Shown here in pieces: positions 1 to 12,758 of a stretch of DNA of 64,000 nt. Origin of the DNA: Diadema setosum (lineage: Eukaryota; Echinodermata; Echinoidea; Diadematoida; Diadematidae); contig NC_092698.1 of assembly GCF_964275005.1 (NCBI RefSeq), positions 32,047,162 to 32,111,161 on the forward strand. Reading direction: 5' to 3'. The translations under genes and the position numbers were made by a program. Position 1 is the first letter of the stretch. Each line of letters opens with the position of its first letter. Under the pieces are notes generated by a model. That model was not told the DNA's origin. It worked only from the letters and a program-made list of their open reading frames with translations, and did no database searches.

Positions 1-1150
1 CACTTCAAGTATTTCAGAAGTGACGACCATTTGAACTTCAGTAAATCAAGTACAATGACTTCCTGAAGAACATCATTTGAATAGTAAATTCAAAAACTAC
101 TAATCCGATGAAAATCACACTTTTTTTAGTTTTCCTCAGATGAAATATTTCTTAGTTTTAAATTTAGATAAAGATACTCTCCCATTTTGAACATCTTCCG
201 ATCTGGTGGTGCATTGACACCACTTGACAAAATTCTCAAGAAAAAAAAAGAGTGAGTGTGTTGTACTTATTCTGCAAAGCAATCAGAGGAGCTATTCACA
301 AAAAGATATTACAGTACTGTACGAGCTGAAATTTTCGCGTACAGATATTTTCGCAAATTGCTACATGTAGGACATTTTCACGTGTTGTTAATTTCGCGGT
401 TTGCGAGGGTCTAACTGAACTCATTTATTCGCGCGTTATTTTCACGTGTTGTTATTTTTGCAGTTCAAAGGCGATTCGCGAAATTCGCGAAAATAAAAAC
501 CACCGCGAAAATTTCAGCTCGTACAGTAAAAGGAGGAGAACAGTTTAATTTTGAATGACTTGCTGATCTGTTGATTTACTTTTCTGTGTTCAGGGAATAG
601 GCATTACCCTGGGGTTAATAATTCTCCCTGGAGAGCTACAACTGTGTTATGTGGAAACCACACTACCTAGACTTGAGAAAGGGAGTTTCATGACACAGCC
701 TGAAACAAGACAGCTTTTGCTTCAGTGCTGGAGGGAAGGTATATAAAATCTGAACTTTCTCCAAAACAATCAATCACACCCTGATACCCCTGTCACCCTG
801 ACTCTATCCTTTCATTACCCGATGAACTCACAGGTGAGCCAGCAGGGAGAAATCTGATTACTGTCACAAATTAATTTCTATACCTACATTTCACTAACAA
901 TTCAAACACCAAGTACGGGGTACCACACATGCTGCACTGCACTAATACAATCACAACCATCCTTTTTGTTTTTGCATGCTTTTGATAACACAAGCATAGC
1001 AGGTGAATCACAGTGTTGGGACATAGAGGGTTTCAAGATTTCACTGAAAATTTGGTCATGTGCACATTTACACTGTATACATTTAGTCTATGACTAGTAT
1101 AAAGAAAAGTATCGCAACATATCTGGTCTGTTACAGATGCTAATTCTTAC
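1..1150 (-). other. PIP5K1 intron 4 (partial)
   Basis: Non-coding. Holds the TA-flanked MITE at 315-528. I saw no further PIP5K1 exon on the minus strand and no other gene. Confidence 0.6.
315..528. mobile_element. MITE with 23-bp perfect TIRs and TA target duplication
   Basis: Left end TACTGTACGAGCTGAAATTT (from 315) is repeated as its exact reverse complement ending at 528. TA at both outer edges suggests a TA target duplication, as for Tc1/mariner-type elements. The inside is rich in TTCGCG and CGCGAAA words and has no coding potential. Confidence 0.8.
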
Positions 1151-1290
1151 CTTGGAAAAAAGACACTTTCCACGACAGTAAAGTCTTGCAGCAGGACATC
1201 GCGCTCCCTTTGGTCCTTTTTGGCCGACAGTCCCCCGACAGAGTGACCAATGCCAAGCTGGATGGCGGCCATAAGGGTGGACGACGAGGT
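1151..1290 (-). CDS. PIP5K1: PIP5K1 coding exon 4 (start of kinase domain)
   Basis: 140 nt, residues 76-121 plus two bases of the next codon. Begins [20 protein letters not shown] and ends [11 protein letters not shown], the conserved opening of the PIP kinase fold. Acceptor TTTCGCCAG, donor GTAAGA. The next exon was not found in 1-1150 and must lie to the left of the window. Confidence 0.95.
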
Positions 1291-4200
1291 CTGGCGAAAG
1301 AGAACACCATTGTCACTTGGCGATTTAATCAACAAGGTCACTGCAGTATGACCAGCACTTGGACTCTCATCTAACAGTACAGCATGAACTTTCATGTTCT
1401 GCTTTCTTTTTTTCCCCTAAGCAAATAGTCTGGCTGCTTCAAAGTGTAACAAAGTCAATCAACCATCAAAAATGTAGCGTAGGATACCCTCAACATGGGT
1501 GACAGTAGGGCTTGCATGCATCTATTTCCAATTTGTTTCAAGAAAATGTATGCAAACAAAGCAAGAGCATGGTACCAGTGCAAATCTGTGCAATCACAGT
1601 ATGCCTGTAACCTTGTTTGAATATGGCACTGTGTACATCATGCATTATTATCTTCAAGGCACAAAATAAAACAGAGCAATGATGCCATCTCTGTTTTCCC
1701 CGTGACGTTCCGAGGCTGATGGTACAGATTAAATCACTTTTCCATGGATGTGGAAAGTGTCTGATGTCCTGGCAGTGCTCTGCATCACAGATGACCTCTA
1801 AGCAGGCAACCCCTCCGCTGGATTGAGACCATCGAGATGCCCAGACTGATAGGGGAGTTTTTTCTTGCATTCGTATCATGACATCCTACACTGATACATA
1901 TGACTGATAATGAGGCTAAGTGAAAAATGTGGACCCTTATGTACAGAGTAATTGAATTTTTTTTCTTTTCTTTTTTCTTTTTTTAAATGATGGCCAATGT
2001 CCCTCCCTGATCAGAAATAAATCTCAGAGTAAAGGCAAAACCTTTTCAGGCTAAAATACAGGTCACAAAAATAGGGTGGACAACTTGAGTAGGAGTGTCA
2101 CAACACCAAATACCTTTCCACTTTCCCATTTTAATACTGACTACATGGTAGAAGCTTTCTGATAGTGTTTAGCTTGCTCATGCAATATGATACAGTCTGA
2201 TACCAATTTACAATGGTGCATTTGTTATACACTTTTACAGTGCCACAGACATTTGAAAATGTTCTCTATTAAAGCACTGAATTTATTCGTTTCCATATTA
2301 ATGGTATCCTTTGGCAAAACATTGAAATTCTGTGTATTCTAATAAAAAACAAACATTTCAGAAAACCAGTTACATTGACATCTCTTATGATACAGCGTAC
2401 TTCCATGCCCACTGTCAGCTGCAGATCAACACGAGAAATGCGACCTTTTGAGAATATGCCGAGACTGATGGCAGTGAATATCAATATGCAACTCTTGTCT
2501 TCTATATTACATTTTTAAGGTCAAAGTGCATTATTTGCCTTTTTCCCTCTTCTTTTTAAGTTATACTGTAGGCTCTATCAGATAGCCAAGACGTACCTTT
2601 TTATATGTAGTCTCGCCATATGTATCCACTCTACGATGTCCAATCTTTTTCTGTCTTGCCATAGTTCCACCTCTCGTCAGCTCATACTCCTGTCCAGTCA
2701 TACTTTGCTGCAATCAATAAGGTGACAAACATACATGTAAAAATAGATCAGGAAATTGGGAGCAATAATTTCAGAGGGTTTATCTATTTACCATTATATA
2801 TATAACACAGTGCTTATATAGCGCATATCACTACCGTGGTGTCTCTATGCGCTTTAAGGGAGAGGGATGAAAGTAGAAAGAGGAAATGTTGTGTACAATG
2901 TATGAACCATAAATGCAAAACCAAACTCATTCATAATACTTTTTGAACAGAAATGTCTTGAGAGCAGTTTTAAATTTTAACACTGTGGGAGCTTCTTTTA
3001 TATAACACGGAACAGCGTTCCACAGTATGGGAGCAGCATGAGCAAAAGATCGCTCACCATAAAACTTTGTTGTGATAGCAGGTCATTGGAGAAGATTTTT
3101 CTGAGTTGATCTTAAATTACGAGAGGGAGCGTACCTTACCAAAAACTTACTGAGATACTCTGGTGCCACTGAATGCCTGCACTGATAAGTCAGTAACAGT
3201 ATCTTAAAAACTACATTGTATATGTGACTGAACAGGAAGAACCATTGTGCCACGCGCAATGAGGAGAGAAGCCAACAACATTCTGGCAAACTATTTTGAG
3301 TCATCATGCAGAAAACATTTTAATGATAATCAAAAACATAAAAAAATAAAAAAGAAGACAAACAGATAAATGACAATGTTATCAAAACAACTAAGAAATG
3401 TTATACAAGTGATGGGATATGCGAAAGTGTCCCTAACATGCAGAGTAGCATAATAACTTGTCATCAAAGTAAAGATTCTGTACCGGTAGGGCCTAAGTTT
3501 AAATGGTACATTCAATATCAATATCACATTCAATGGCTCAATGTTTTCATCTAACGGCATGATTTACTGTCTTCTACTTACGAGTCTTGCCACTTCAACA
3601 GCCTAAATACATTGTATATCTTGCTTTTTCATGCTTTTTAAAGGCAAAAAGTCAACATTGGAATTCTAATCTCACTGTTCATTTTGTTCATCAATATAAT
3701 TTATGTGACCCAGAGGCATATTAGTAGAACACCATTGTTTCCAATTCTTTTTCTCCTCTTTTCATAATTTTGCAAAAAAAAAAGTAAGTAAACAAACAAC
3801 TTAAAGATCACCTACAGAAAGAAAGAATAGATACAAAGATAACTTATAATATATCTTGTTTGTACATGCCTACAGGCCTGTACACATATTTTAGAGCAAC
3901 TATCAACTTTGAGAGATGTCAGAATGTCCCTCTAGATTTGATACTAATGGCACCTACATTGTACATAAGGATGCATTTTAGCACCTCAACTACAATGTAT
4001 GAATTAGGAGCATACTATCAGCACAAATGTACATCTGTTTTGTACTGACAGTATTTGTTCAAACGAGGCATTCTAAGCTGCCAGGAGAGTTACATAAGTT
4101 GGAAAAACTAGATGCAGTCCTGACAAAGCTCCACCCCTAAAGCCCACTCTCCCCACCCCTTTAGGGTTACCAATGTGCAGCCAGCCTGACATCACGCTTC

Positions 4201-7200
4201 AAGAGGCCAGAATGCTGCTGCAGAAATGCACTGCATTCAGACACGCTGGACGGTACTCCTACAATGCAGCAGAACACATACAATGTGTACATGTGCATTA
4301 CAATGTACACACATAATACCACATACCACGTTTCATGACTCAGAACATTTGCAGTTGCATTGATTGGTGTGTACATGGCTGACTGGGCATTAGCTGTCAC
4401 TTGGTAGCAAAAGATTCATACAATGCATAATTTATCACATAATTGGGGCTGGGAATACAAGTGTAATAGTGATTCTTGCCAGGCTTTAATACTGTCTCAG
4501 GGCTCATCTCCTTTTGAGTATGCATGTTTTGGAACTCACACCACTTTTGAGCAAAATTGCACATTTAGATATTTTGACACGAATAAAACATGCAATGTCA
4601 GGAGCTCTTGAGTTATATCATGTGATAGAAAAACAAACAAACTCATGTTCATTCTATTTGTGGGGTTGTTTTCTTTAGTAGGTACAGTGTAACTTGTCAT
4701 ATTTCTTCATCAAATTGAGCCATTTCAGATCTTCAATATGAGGTTCGGGGCATTTTTTTTTCTCTCATGTATTTTTTTCCAAATCAAATAGAATCCTTAC
4801 CCGCTATCTAGAGTTAATCACACAAGTGCCTGTGCAGAAACCCACATGCTCAAAACAATAACAAAACCAATTTACATATGTATTCCCAAAGAGCTAATTC
4901 TTTAAATGAGAAAGAATGGAAGCACTGAGTCTATCAGAGCCACAAAATCAAAGGTTATGTCATCTACATGTACATATTGTAAACCGCATTTCTTTACACC
5001 TTGTATAAATATACATAAATTTAACAGAAAATTTACTACACGTGTGCACACAGTGCATGTACGTACACTGTATGCACATGTAAATGCTAACAATATACTG
5101 ACTGTTAAGGATAAGGTTAATACTTACATCCAGAGGTCTTGTTCTTGACTGCATTTTGATTGATGCATTTTTTGCTGTGAAATACAGAAAACATTTCAAA
5201 AATTTTATATTATCAATGTGTATGATGCGTTTCAAATATATTCAAAGCATTGTTTACACTTTACTACAGTCTCTAGGCTACTGTGTACATGGTCCCACAT
5301 ATATTTCTCCAATACTGCGCAAAATTAAGCTATGAAAACACTGCACTTGAGTATCATAGATATGATCATATTATCAATATGAACATTTTATCTCTGAGGG
5401 ACAGGTACGTTGTACCATCCTACATGTAAACATTTCCCAGACGAAGGACAATGTTGTTAGAATTTAACTACAGAAACAGTTCCCTAGTACAATTTGTATG
5501 TACACTAACGTGTATTGTGATACAATACTGCATTTGTTCACAGTGTACATGTGTACGTACATACCTACATGTAGGTACAGTTGTTGATATGCTTTTTAAA
5601 CATAACTTTCAAAACTTGTGCGCTCATGCATAGGGTAGTTGTACATCATCCTCAATATGACCAAAATTTTATAGTTCATACAGCAAAGTGCAACAATTTG
5701 TACAGAATTGAACCACCACAATGCTTTTAAATTGAATGAGCCATTGATAATGTACACTGTAGGCTAAAATTTCAATGGGGGAACATCATGTGTATATCCC
5801 ATGAAGCACATTCTCCACACCTGCAGTACTAAAGTGCAGTTCCTTTGCATACAAATTCAACTACAGTAGACAAAATTGACACCAAATTTTGTATCTCACA
5901 CCTACATTGTACATGTACACATTGCACCAATGGCAAAGAGCAAAATCAGGATCGTAGAAATACAGTACAATCAGGGACACATTGTAAGTAGAACAAACAG
6001 TGTTGTTTTATTTTTCATTCTGGAGGAAACCTGAACTATTGAGAAGCATAAAATTGATCAACACAAGTTCTGTTACATGTAGGGGCCTATATGCTGTATG
6101 TACATATAAATATGAAAAAGCAGCATACAATTTGTACACTGTCACAATTTACAACCTGTCACTACAATAAAATATTGACTCATTAATTGCAATAAGTTTG
6201 GCAAAAAGGAGTGAGAGTTCAAGATAAGTACATGGCTGATCCCACATGGCCTTGGCACTTTGGCAGAGAGCATTTCATTGATGTTGAGAGACTTAGGACA
6301 AGGAGTATTGAGATTTATCGGATTGCCCTTGTGTTAAGGGTGTGTAGTGCTGTTTGACCTTTTCTACCTTACATGTAAACCCTGTAAAGCACCGTGCATG
6401 CACAGAGAGTCAAACACTAGACCAAAAACCTGTCACATCTGCGGTGACCGGCTTAGCTCCACCTGAGCTCTTACTCAGGAACCACAGACTTCAGAAAAAC
6501 AAGATGAAATTTTGTGGCAACAAATCTGGCATCCCTGGACACCCTCCACACTAGTCATCCATGGTTAATACAGCGACCTCTCAGTGAGAGCTGCTGCATG
6601 CATGAATAATGGGATGTGTACATTCATCACAGGAACTGTGTGACAGCTAAAATCCATGTATGTGTCTGCTCTACCTTTTCATTTGATGCTTTCCTTTGAT
6701 ATTACCTTCCCTCTGTCACTCATAATAAGACATATCAAACATCCTTCCCGAAGTTAGAGAGATACAGTAAAATACATTGTGTAAATTTCAAAATGACAAA
6801 GAAAATCACCATGACATGCTGTACAAGTGTAGGTTTTCTTAATTATTACCGGTGCAGATTTAAAAACAGCAACAAAAAAGAAGAGGTTCAAACACGAAAA
6901 AAAAAAGAGAGAACAAGTTCTGATATTACTGTTTGTACTGACATGTTCTACAAGGTACACCATGTACTGTACATGTAGTCTATGTTGACTTTATGTCTGT
7001 GATACAACAGGTTAATTTGCACATACCCAATACAAACTTTATTAGACTCTGACACCAGCATTATGAAATGGTATACATACAATTGGAATAAAGAGAAATA
7101 ATTCAAATCTATTAATCCTCTGATATCAATGCCTTGTGGCAAGATATCCGATCATTGTTTTTGTTTTCATTTTTGTTTTAAGTACAATAACAGTTCAAGT

Positions 7201-9504
7201 GCATTCTGTGGTTGTTGCTACACTGAGTGACATAAAGTTAAGGCAATGTTCTGTGATTATTATTTCTTTTGATTATTGATTATTATTGATTATTATTGAT
7301 TATTATTTCTTTTGATTATCATTTCTTTCATGTGATTATTATTTCTTTTGAGAAGCATACAATTGTAATTACAATTGTACATTCATTTGAATGCACAGAC
7401 AGTTGTACATGTGCATCACCATTGTGCTATAAATTGTTTGTCACCGCCTGCTCATACAACTGTGTATACACCACATTGGAGATCAGCCAAAATGAAGGAG
7501 CTGTTATTTATTTGGACCTACTCGTACCGTACAATTACAAATGTATTCACAATACTAAAGGTGACTGCCAAGAGGCAGAGGCAATGTATTAGAAAGAAAA
7601 GTACTGAGCCATCAAAACTTCTGAAATTCATGCAGCATTTCCGTTGCCTCACAAGGAAACATATCATTAGTTTGCAATCCTTGTAAAAAGGAAAACAGAA
7701 AATGTGGTGCCAAAATGTATTCTATATTTTGCGATGAAATGCATTCCATATGTTGTAAATTTGGTACCATGACAGTAAAGGGAGTTTTTAGGTACAATTT
7801 CTTTTTGCCAAAGGATTTTGGCAAAAGCTCATTAGAGCTAGATGAAACTTATTTCAATTGCTGTAAATCACAGAATCTCTTTGTTCATATTTTGTCTATA
7901 TTCTCTTGCCCATCTGTTTCTTCTCAATAAAAAAAAAAAAAAAAAAAAAAACTGCCATCTACTATGAAGCCATAAGCAAATAATGCCTCCGGCACCACTT
8001 CGTGGCGGAGGCATAAAAAGGATTACTTTGAGAAATTCGCATGCACTTTTTGTATTTCCAAAAAGGGGTCAATACTCATGTACAAGATGTATTTTAACAA
8101 TGCAAATATTGTACATGCACACACACACAGAGTGTCTTTTTTTTTCTCACTGCTATACAGTGTACAATGTATAGTGCTAAACCACACTGCTTAGATTTAG
8201 ATGGTACTGTAGTGTAGTACGCCATATATTTAGCAAGTCTACAAATGTGTAATTTTTCGCGAATCGGGACTTCCCGACAATTTTGCAAGTGGTTAAATTA
8301 ATGATTGTGGAGAACTGAACTGAAGAGAGAAATGCGGTATGTGTATGTCACATAAATATCGGGATCAGAGTCAATATTTTCGTGTGTCTTTACTTTCGCG
8401 AATAGCACCTGACCCGCGAAATTCGCAAAAATACAAACCTCGACATATATACAGTAGGCTAATGTACATAATATACAATGCACGAAAATCAATGGACATC
8501 TTTCCATTTGGATTTTTCCTAACTAACTACCCAAGTATTAGTTGTTGCTATATTGTACATACTTACAATGTACACTTTTGTAAATTGTACTGTGAAGCAA
8601 AAAATATTCGCAGCCTGAAATTATCACAAATTGGAGCCAATGACCTTTATGGCCGAACTGGAGCCAATGACCTTTATGGCCGAATGAAATTAACACGAAT
8701 CACCACTAATATCCAGTGCAATAGTGTAGACAAAAACTTTCGCATGCATTTAAATTTCACAAATCTTGGCTCTCGCAAAATTCACATATAAAAATGCACA
8801 CAAACATTTCTGGTTTTAGAGTATGTCGGACACATTTCAGTAGGAATATGGTTGTTAAGAACAAATTTTCAGGGTATAATGTAAAACTATGTACCAAACC
8901 AGTCCATTGATAATGTCGGTCTATTAGTTGCACTACACATGTAATTATGCCTACAGTGTATGCAGGTTTGTATGGAAGCTTACTGTACTCTTACTGTACA
9001 CAACCCTACTGTACATGTACAGTACAGAGAAATTTGTTTTCATAATTTACTGTACAGTTGTAGCTACCACACAACAATATGACAATGATTTGATGAGTTT
9101 TATTAAATACAAAATTATACATGTACCACAGTGAGTTCTTCCTTGTTGACTGCTGCTGGAGCAGAAACATTTCATTGAGCTGTGATAAATACATGAAGTG
9201 CATGCTCTATCATGCAACATACATGTAATGGATTATAGAATGACAAATACCAGTACTAAATTACATTTCCTGAGTACCATTTTATTTCACCAAGGCTGCA
9301 GTCCCAGGTGACACAGAATTGCACGAGGGATAACTTACAACTGCATACGTGTAGCTAGCCCAGCATCTACACGCAGTGCAATGTACATGTGCATTGTAGG
9401 TATGCACCACCACTACAACAAAAATAACCTATTTTTTCTTACATTCTAGACTAACTTCATTTTCTTTAAATGGTTTCCAGTTCATTCTCATACCTTTTCT
9501 CCTT

Positions 9505-9536
<32 letters not shown>

Positions 9537-12500
9537 GGTCTCATAGCAAACATTCATCTGTTTAACAGCAAGTTTTCTCGAAGATCTTATTTCTAAACCA
9601 AAAGCCTCAGTTTGGTGCATTCCTTTTCCATGATCGACATCCAACAGCCAGCCAGCCGCACCAGGGCAGCAGTCTGCTTGATGACAGTGCTACTTTGTGG
9701 TTCCTGTACCCTGTACAATACTTGTAGTAATGTACACAATACAAACGCTATTCAGAGAATTTGTACTCTTTCGGTGGTGGTGGTGGTGGCTTACTAACTT
9801 CAGCAGAGAGTATCAGGCAAAGTGCACGCCGATGATGCTAAGCAATCGATGAGCGAGTCTTGGTAATAATAGAGTCTTTATACACTGTTTTTTAATGCAT
9901 TCAGCAATATTCATGGCTATAAATTCATTTTCGACTGCTCAAATTGAAATGTAATGACGGCTATGAGAAGCTATAAACATGTAAGATTCAAGAATACTGT
10001 TACATATTTTACTTATAGTAATACTAACAACATAGCCCTAGGTCTAAATCATTCATAATCACAGACTGTCTATAGTATAGCGAGGTGCCCGCACCTCATC
10101 ACATATCAGGGACCTTAATACCGTCAACCTGCGTAAAACTGCTACAAGCGCAATGAACAAAAATGTAAGCCCAGGACTGTGTTCAGTACGCTTGAAACTT
10201 TGCAGGGTTACCACAACCAAGCCAAGTGAGGTGAAAACCAAAGTTTTTCTAGAAAATCTACTGTATAAGGAATAGATCTCTAACACGTGTTAGAAGTAGT
10301 TTATCATCATCATCATTACCCGCACACATCTTTTACATGCTTTTTCTAAAATTTGAATTGTATATGGAAGCGCGGGGAGACGAGGTGCGGGCCCCTTCTT
10401 CTCTAGCACACAACTATTCCGCATCGTTCGTGTTTGACAACAGCTGCAAATTTCCGGTATCACTGAACTACAGTTATGGTCGTTCCATTGGAATCGTCAG
10501 CATTTTTCCTGTATGCGAGTGGGATTTCATAGAATTTCAGTGACGTAATATGATTCAAACATGCATAAACATTAACTATGACAAGACCAGGCGACCATAA
10601 TGGTGCAGGTCACTCACTGGTAGAGCCTGTAGTAGACCGTTCTACAGTAGGTAGGTCTAGTACAAAATGTAACTACTAGAATTCTATAGGCCTAGAAACT
10701 CTATAGTATCCTAGCGCATTAACTAGGGTCATAACTGCCTTCTGCCCTGCTGCCCCTGAAATCCAGTATGGTAGCCCTACTACATATCGACCACTCTTAT
10801 TGAAACCGACCGCGTATAATTCGCGCACTGAACACTTAGTACGCACTTCTCTGCGCGCAAAGCACATAAAAATGGATTGGCTTTGAATGTAGATGAGGAT
10901 GGTGTGGGAAAACGCGATAATTCACTGTTCATTAATGGTTTTAATCAAGGACAAAATTTCGAATGAATATTTTCACCGAATCGTAATGACAGCACAATGT
11001 AATGTCTATGGAAGTTTCTAAAAGGCTTCTAAAAAGCTTCGTACAACACGGTGTTCAATACAACTCGGTTTGCGTGCATTGTCGATGCAAAAACAGCGGT
11101 CGATCCTAATAACGCGATTTACCACGGGGAGCTGAAATGAGGCCACGCAAGTTCGTCGGCGATATTTTTGCACTGAAACTTCGAATCGAAAAGGGAACAA
11201 CGGCATTTGATAGAGCTGGATTTTCTCAATCACGTAGGTCAAGTTTTTACGTGAATTGCAGTGTTAAATATTCTTATCAAGCAAATAGACATTAGGCGGT
11301 CGATTAGTAGTACTCGTAGGTCCAACCATATCAGTTCGGGAAACCCACTCACAAGGGGGGCCCCTCCTTATAAGTAACCCTTCCCCCTTATAAGTAACCC
11401 CGTCCCCCTTATAAGTAACCCCCGGGGCACCCCTTGTAAGGAGTCTCCACGCTTTTTTTGCAATGCAACGCGAACATGAAAGGACTGCGGCAATTCGCTT
11501 GATTATGTCCATAAAGCTTCACAAGTTTCCTAGTTACTCACGAAATTTGAGCAAAATCGGTTTGAGGCATCATATCTAAAATCATGGATTTAAATGCGAT
11601 GTCAAACGACCCATGCGAATGCTGAAATGCGAGCGATTACTGGCGTGAGTGTCGCCAGGCGCGGCGGCGCGGCAATGCTTGAGTGCAGACGTGGCGACTG
11701 AGTACGGAGGTCAGTCGCCACGTCTGCACTCAAACATTGCCGCGCCGCCGCGCCTGGCGACACTCACGCCAGTAATCGCTCGCATTTCAGCATTCGCATG
11801 GGTTGTTTGACATCGCATTTAAATCCATGATTTTAGATATGATGCCTCAAACCGATTTTGCTCAAATTTCGTGAGTAACTAGGAAACTTGTGAAGCTTTA
11901 TGGACATAATCAAGCGAATTGCCGCAGTCCTTTCATTTTCGCATTGCATTGCAAAAAAGCGTGGAGACTCCTTATAAGGGGTGCCCCGGGGGTTACTTAT
12001 AAGGGGGACGGGGTTACTTATAAGGGGGACGGGTTACTTATAAGGAGGGGCCCCCCTTGTGAGTGGGTTTCCCGAACTGATATATAGCTCTACCTTAATC
12101 AGATTTATCTCTCTTATTGTCAGTTAATAAAAAAAGTTATGTATATGGGTTTGAGTGTACCTAGCCCCGGAACGCTCCTTATACACAGTTGACGAGTTGT
12201 ACTGTGCTGCGTGTTGGGGCTGGTCGCAGTTAGAGTGTACCATGTGCAATGTACATTGTATGTAGGCCCTATTGTAACAACCCCGACTGCTTTGCTGGAC
12301 ACTTTAGTTCAGGCTACTCATAAGTATATGGGTTGCCTATGTATCAGTTACTGTATCACCCGACCGCATCAAAACGGTGAACGCCCGGTCCGATCCATGT
12401 CAGCGCACAGCACAGACAGGCTAGGCACAGCTTTGCCCACAGCTACAGATGCGGTGGGGTAGGACGTCTAGATCTACTCTGTATTGCTAGCTACCGGGCC

Positions 12501-12758
12501 CGCGCCCGGGTACACAGCATCATTGACAGCAATGTACGTCTGTACTATCATACTCTTCCGTACGGTATGTAACACTACTGACTTGTATTCAGGAGAAATA
12601 CTCGCTGTCTTACAAGGTCTCTTTGAAGTCAAAAGTAGCAATTAATACAACCATTTTACACACACTGATATATATAGAAGTTATTACTTACTACTGGATT
12701 CTGAACTGTGCCGTTCCCGCTCACGTTGTTTAGCATTTTCGGTGGCTGTATCCGCCAT
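1151..12758 (-). CDS. PIP5K1: Type I phosphatidylinositol-4-phosphate 5-kinase, 5' part (4 coding exons, runs off left edge)
   Basis: Product: lipid kinase that phosphorylates PI4P at the 5 position to make PI(4,5)P2 at the plasma membrane; it acts in actin, endocytosis and signalling pathways. Coding exons, minus strand: 12758-12692, 5174-5128, 2707-2597, 1290-1151. Together they give about 121 residues in one frame with GT-AG introns and matching phases (1, 0, 0). The start [10 protein letters not shown] is followed by the family-conserved [18 protein letters not shown] and then [13 protein letters not shown] and ERDVLLQDF, which open the kinase domain. The order matches vertebrate PIP5K1A/B/C. 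The catalytic core lies beyond the left edge, so the gene is partial here. Relative to vertebrates there is a short extra stretch (KKDQRER for KPER). Which of the three vertebrate paralogues is closest cannot be said. Intron 1 is unusually long (7.5 kb) and packed with repeats. Confidence 0.9.
1291..2596 (-). other. PIP5K1 intron 3
   Basis: 1.3 kb of AT-rich sequence with a T-rich tract near 1957-1985. I see no gene or clear repeat boundary in it. Confidence 0.6.
2597..2707 (-). CDS. PIP5K1: PIP5K1 coding exon 3
   Basis: 111 nt, phase 0 to 0, residues 39-75. Contains the conserved [16 protein letters not shown] block of type I PIP kinases. Acceptor GATTGCAG, donor GTACGT. Confidence 0.92.
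2708..5127 (-). other. PIP5K1 intron 2
   Basis: 2.4 kb intron. Contains the minus-strand LINE tail at about 2796-3310; beyond 3800 it becomes rich in TACATGTA-type words. No gene seen. Confidence 0.6.
2796..3310 (-). mobile_element. CR1/L2-like LINE 3' fragment
   Basis: On the minus strand, 3307-3083 encodes a decayed reverse-transcriptase C-terminus ([20 protein letters not shown], then RNLRS), the same region as VHSTAPEYL and RRLRSS in the near-intact LINE at 43.2-47.1 kb. It ends with a GCGCATAGAGAC / ATATGCGC hairpin (2811-2857) and a short TA-rich tail. 5'-truncated, non-functional. Confidence 0.8.
5128..5174 (-). CDS. PIP5K1: PIP5K1 coding exon 2
   Basis: 47-nt exon between acceptor TTTCACAG and donor GTAAGTA. 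After completing codon 23 it encodes [15 protein letters not shown] (residues 24-38) and ends on a codon boundary, which fits the phase-0 start of exon 3. Short and poorly conserved, so supported mainly by splice signals and phase on both sides. Confidence 0.65.
7255..7345. repeat. GATTATTATT-type simple repeat
   Basis: Imperfect tandem copies of GATTATTATT(TCTTTT) on the plus strand. Confidence 0.75.
7983..8017. repeat. Terminal hairpin of the GCCTCCGCCA element family (solo end)
   Basis: TGCCTCCGGCACCACTTCG followed by TGGCGGAGGCATA: the same 3' hairpin that closes the element at 39606-40717, here alone after an A-rich tract. Confidence 0.7.
8560..8830. repeat. Dispersed repeat D, copy 1
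   Basis: Shares CAAATCTTGGCTCT(C/T)GCA and a TCTGGTTTTA(C/G)AGTAT end with 53040-53236, together with scattered internal similarity. Boundaries approximate, family unknown. Confidence 0.55.
8630..8686. repeat. 28-bp tandem duplication
   Basis: The word GGAGCCAATGACCTTTATGG with its CCGAA(C/T) continuation occurs twice in direct succession. Confidence 0.85.
10076..10542 (+). repeat. Dispersed repeat C, copy 1
   Basis: Begins TATAGCGAGGTGCCCGCACC and contains GACGAGGTGCGGGCCCC near 10380. The reverse complement of the same sequence, diverged, is found at 61021-61552. The ends look like a short inverted motif (GCGAGGT..CCCGCACCTCGTCA), so it may be a non-autonomous DNA transposon. No ORF. Confidence 0.7.
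10822..11330 (+). repeat. Dispersed repeat A, copy 1
   Basis: About 500 bp shared in the same orientation with 29835-30330, including TTCACTGTTCATTAATGG, CAAGGACAAAATTTCGAATG, ACACGGTGTTCAATACAACT and ATTAGGCGGTCGAT. Both copies stop at CCAACCATA; in this copy the long palindrome follows directly. Short frames in it are not shared cleanly, so it looks non-coding. Confidence 0.8.
11328..12083. mobile_element. 756-bp near-perfect palindrome (foldback-type element)
   Basis: Left arm 11328-11701 and right arm 11711-12083 are reverse complements with only a few differences, around a 9-nt spacer. Each outer part carries three short tandem copies of CCCTTATAAGTAACC and a GC-rich CCCGGGG block; the inner part is GC-rich (GGCGCGGCGGCGCGGC). 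No ORF is shared with any known transposase. Long inverted repeats with short direct repeats near the ends recall foldback elements described in sea urchins, but assignment to one is inference. Confidence 0.85.
12692..12758 (-). CDS. PIP5K1: PIP5K1 coding exon 1
   Basis: Start codon ATG at 12758-12756, in context TTCATAATGGCGG. It codes residues 1-22 plus one base ([19 protein letters not shown] and on). Donor GTAAGT at 12691-12686. The leftover A joins CA of exon 2 to make Thr23. Assigned by phase and donor quality; the N-terminus itself is not a conserved part of the family. Confidence 0.75.

Larger units (their letters stand above)
5175..12691 (-). other. PIP5K1 intron 1 (7.5 kb, repeat-rich)
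   Basis: No coding exon recognised on either strand. It holds TACATGTA/TGTACA-rich DNA (about 3.8-9.4 kb), an A22 tract (7929-7950), a T-rich run (about 9510-9536), the palindrome at 11328-12083 and dispersed repeat copies at 10076-10542 and 10822-11330. The 71-codon lysine-rich minus frame at 9429-9644 comes from the T tract and is not a gene. Confidence 0.6.

Noticed and set aside
9429..9644. Lysine-rich 71-codon minus frame
   Set aside because: The lysine run is the complement of a long T tract; no splice or family support.
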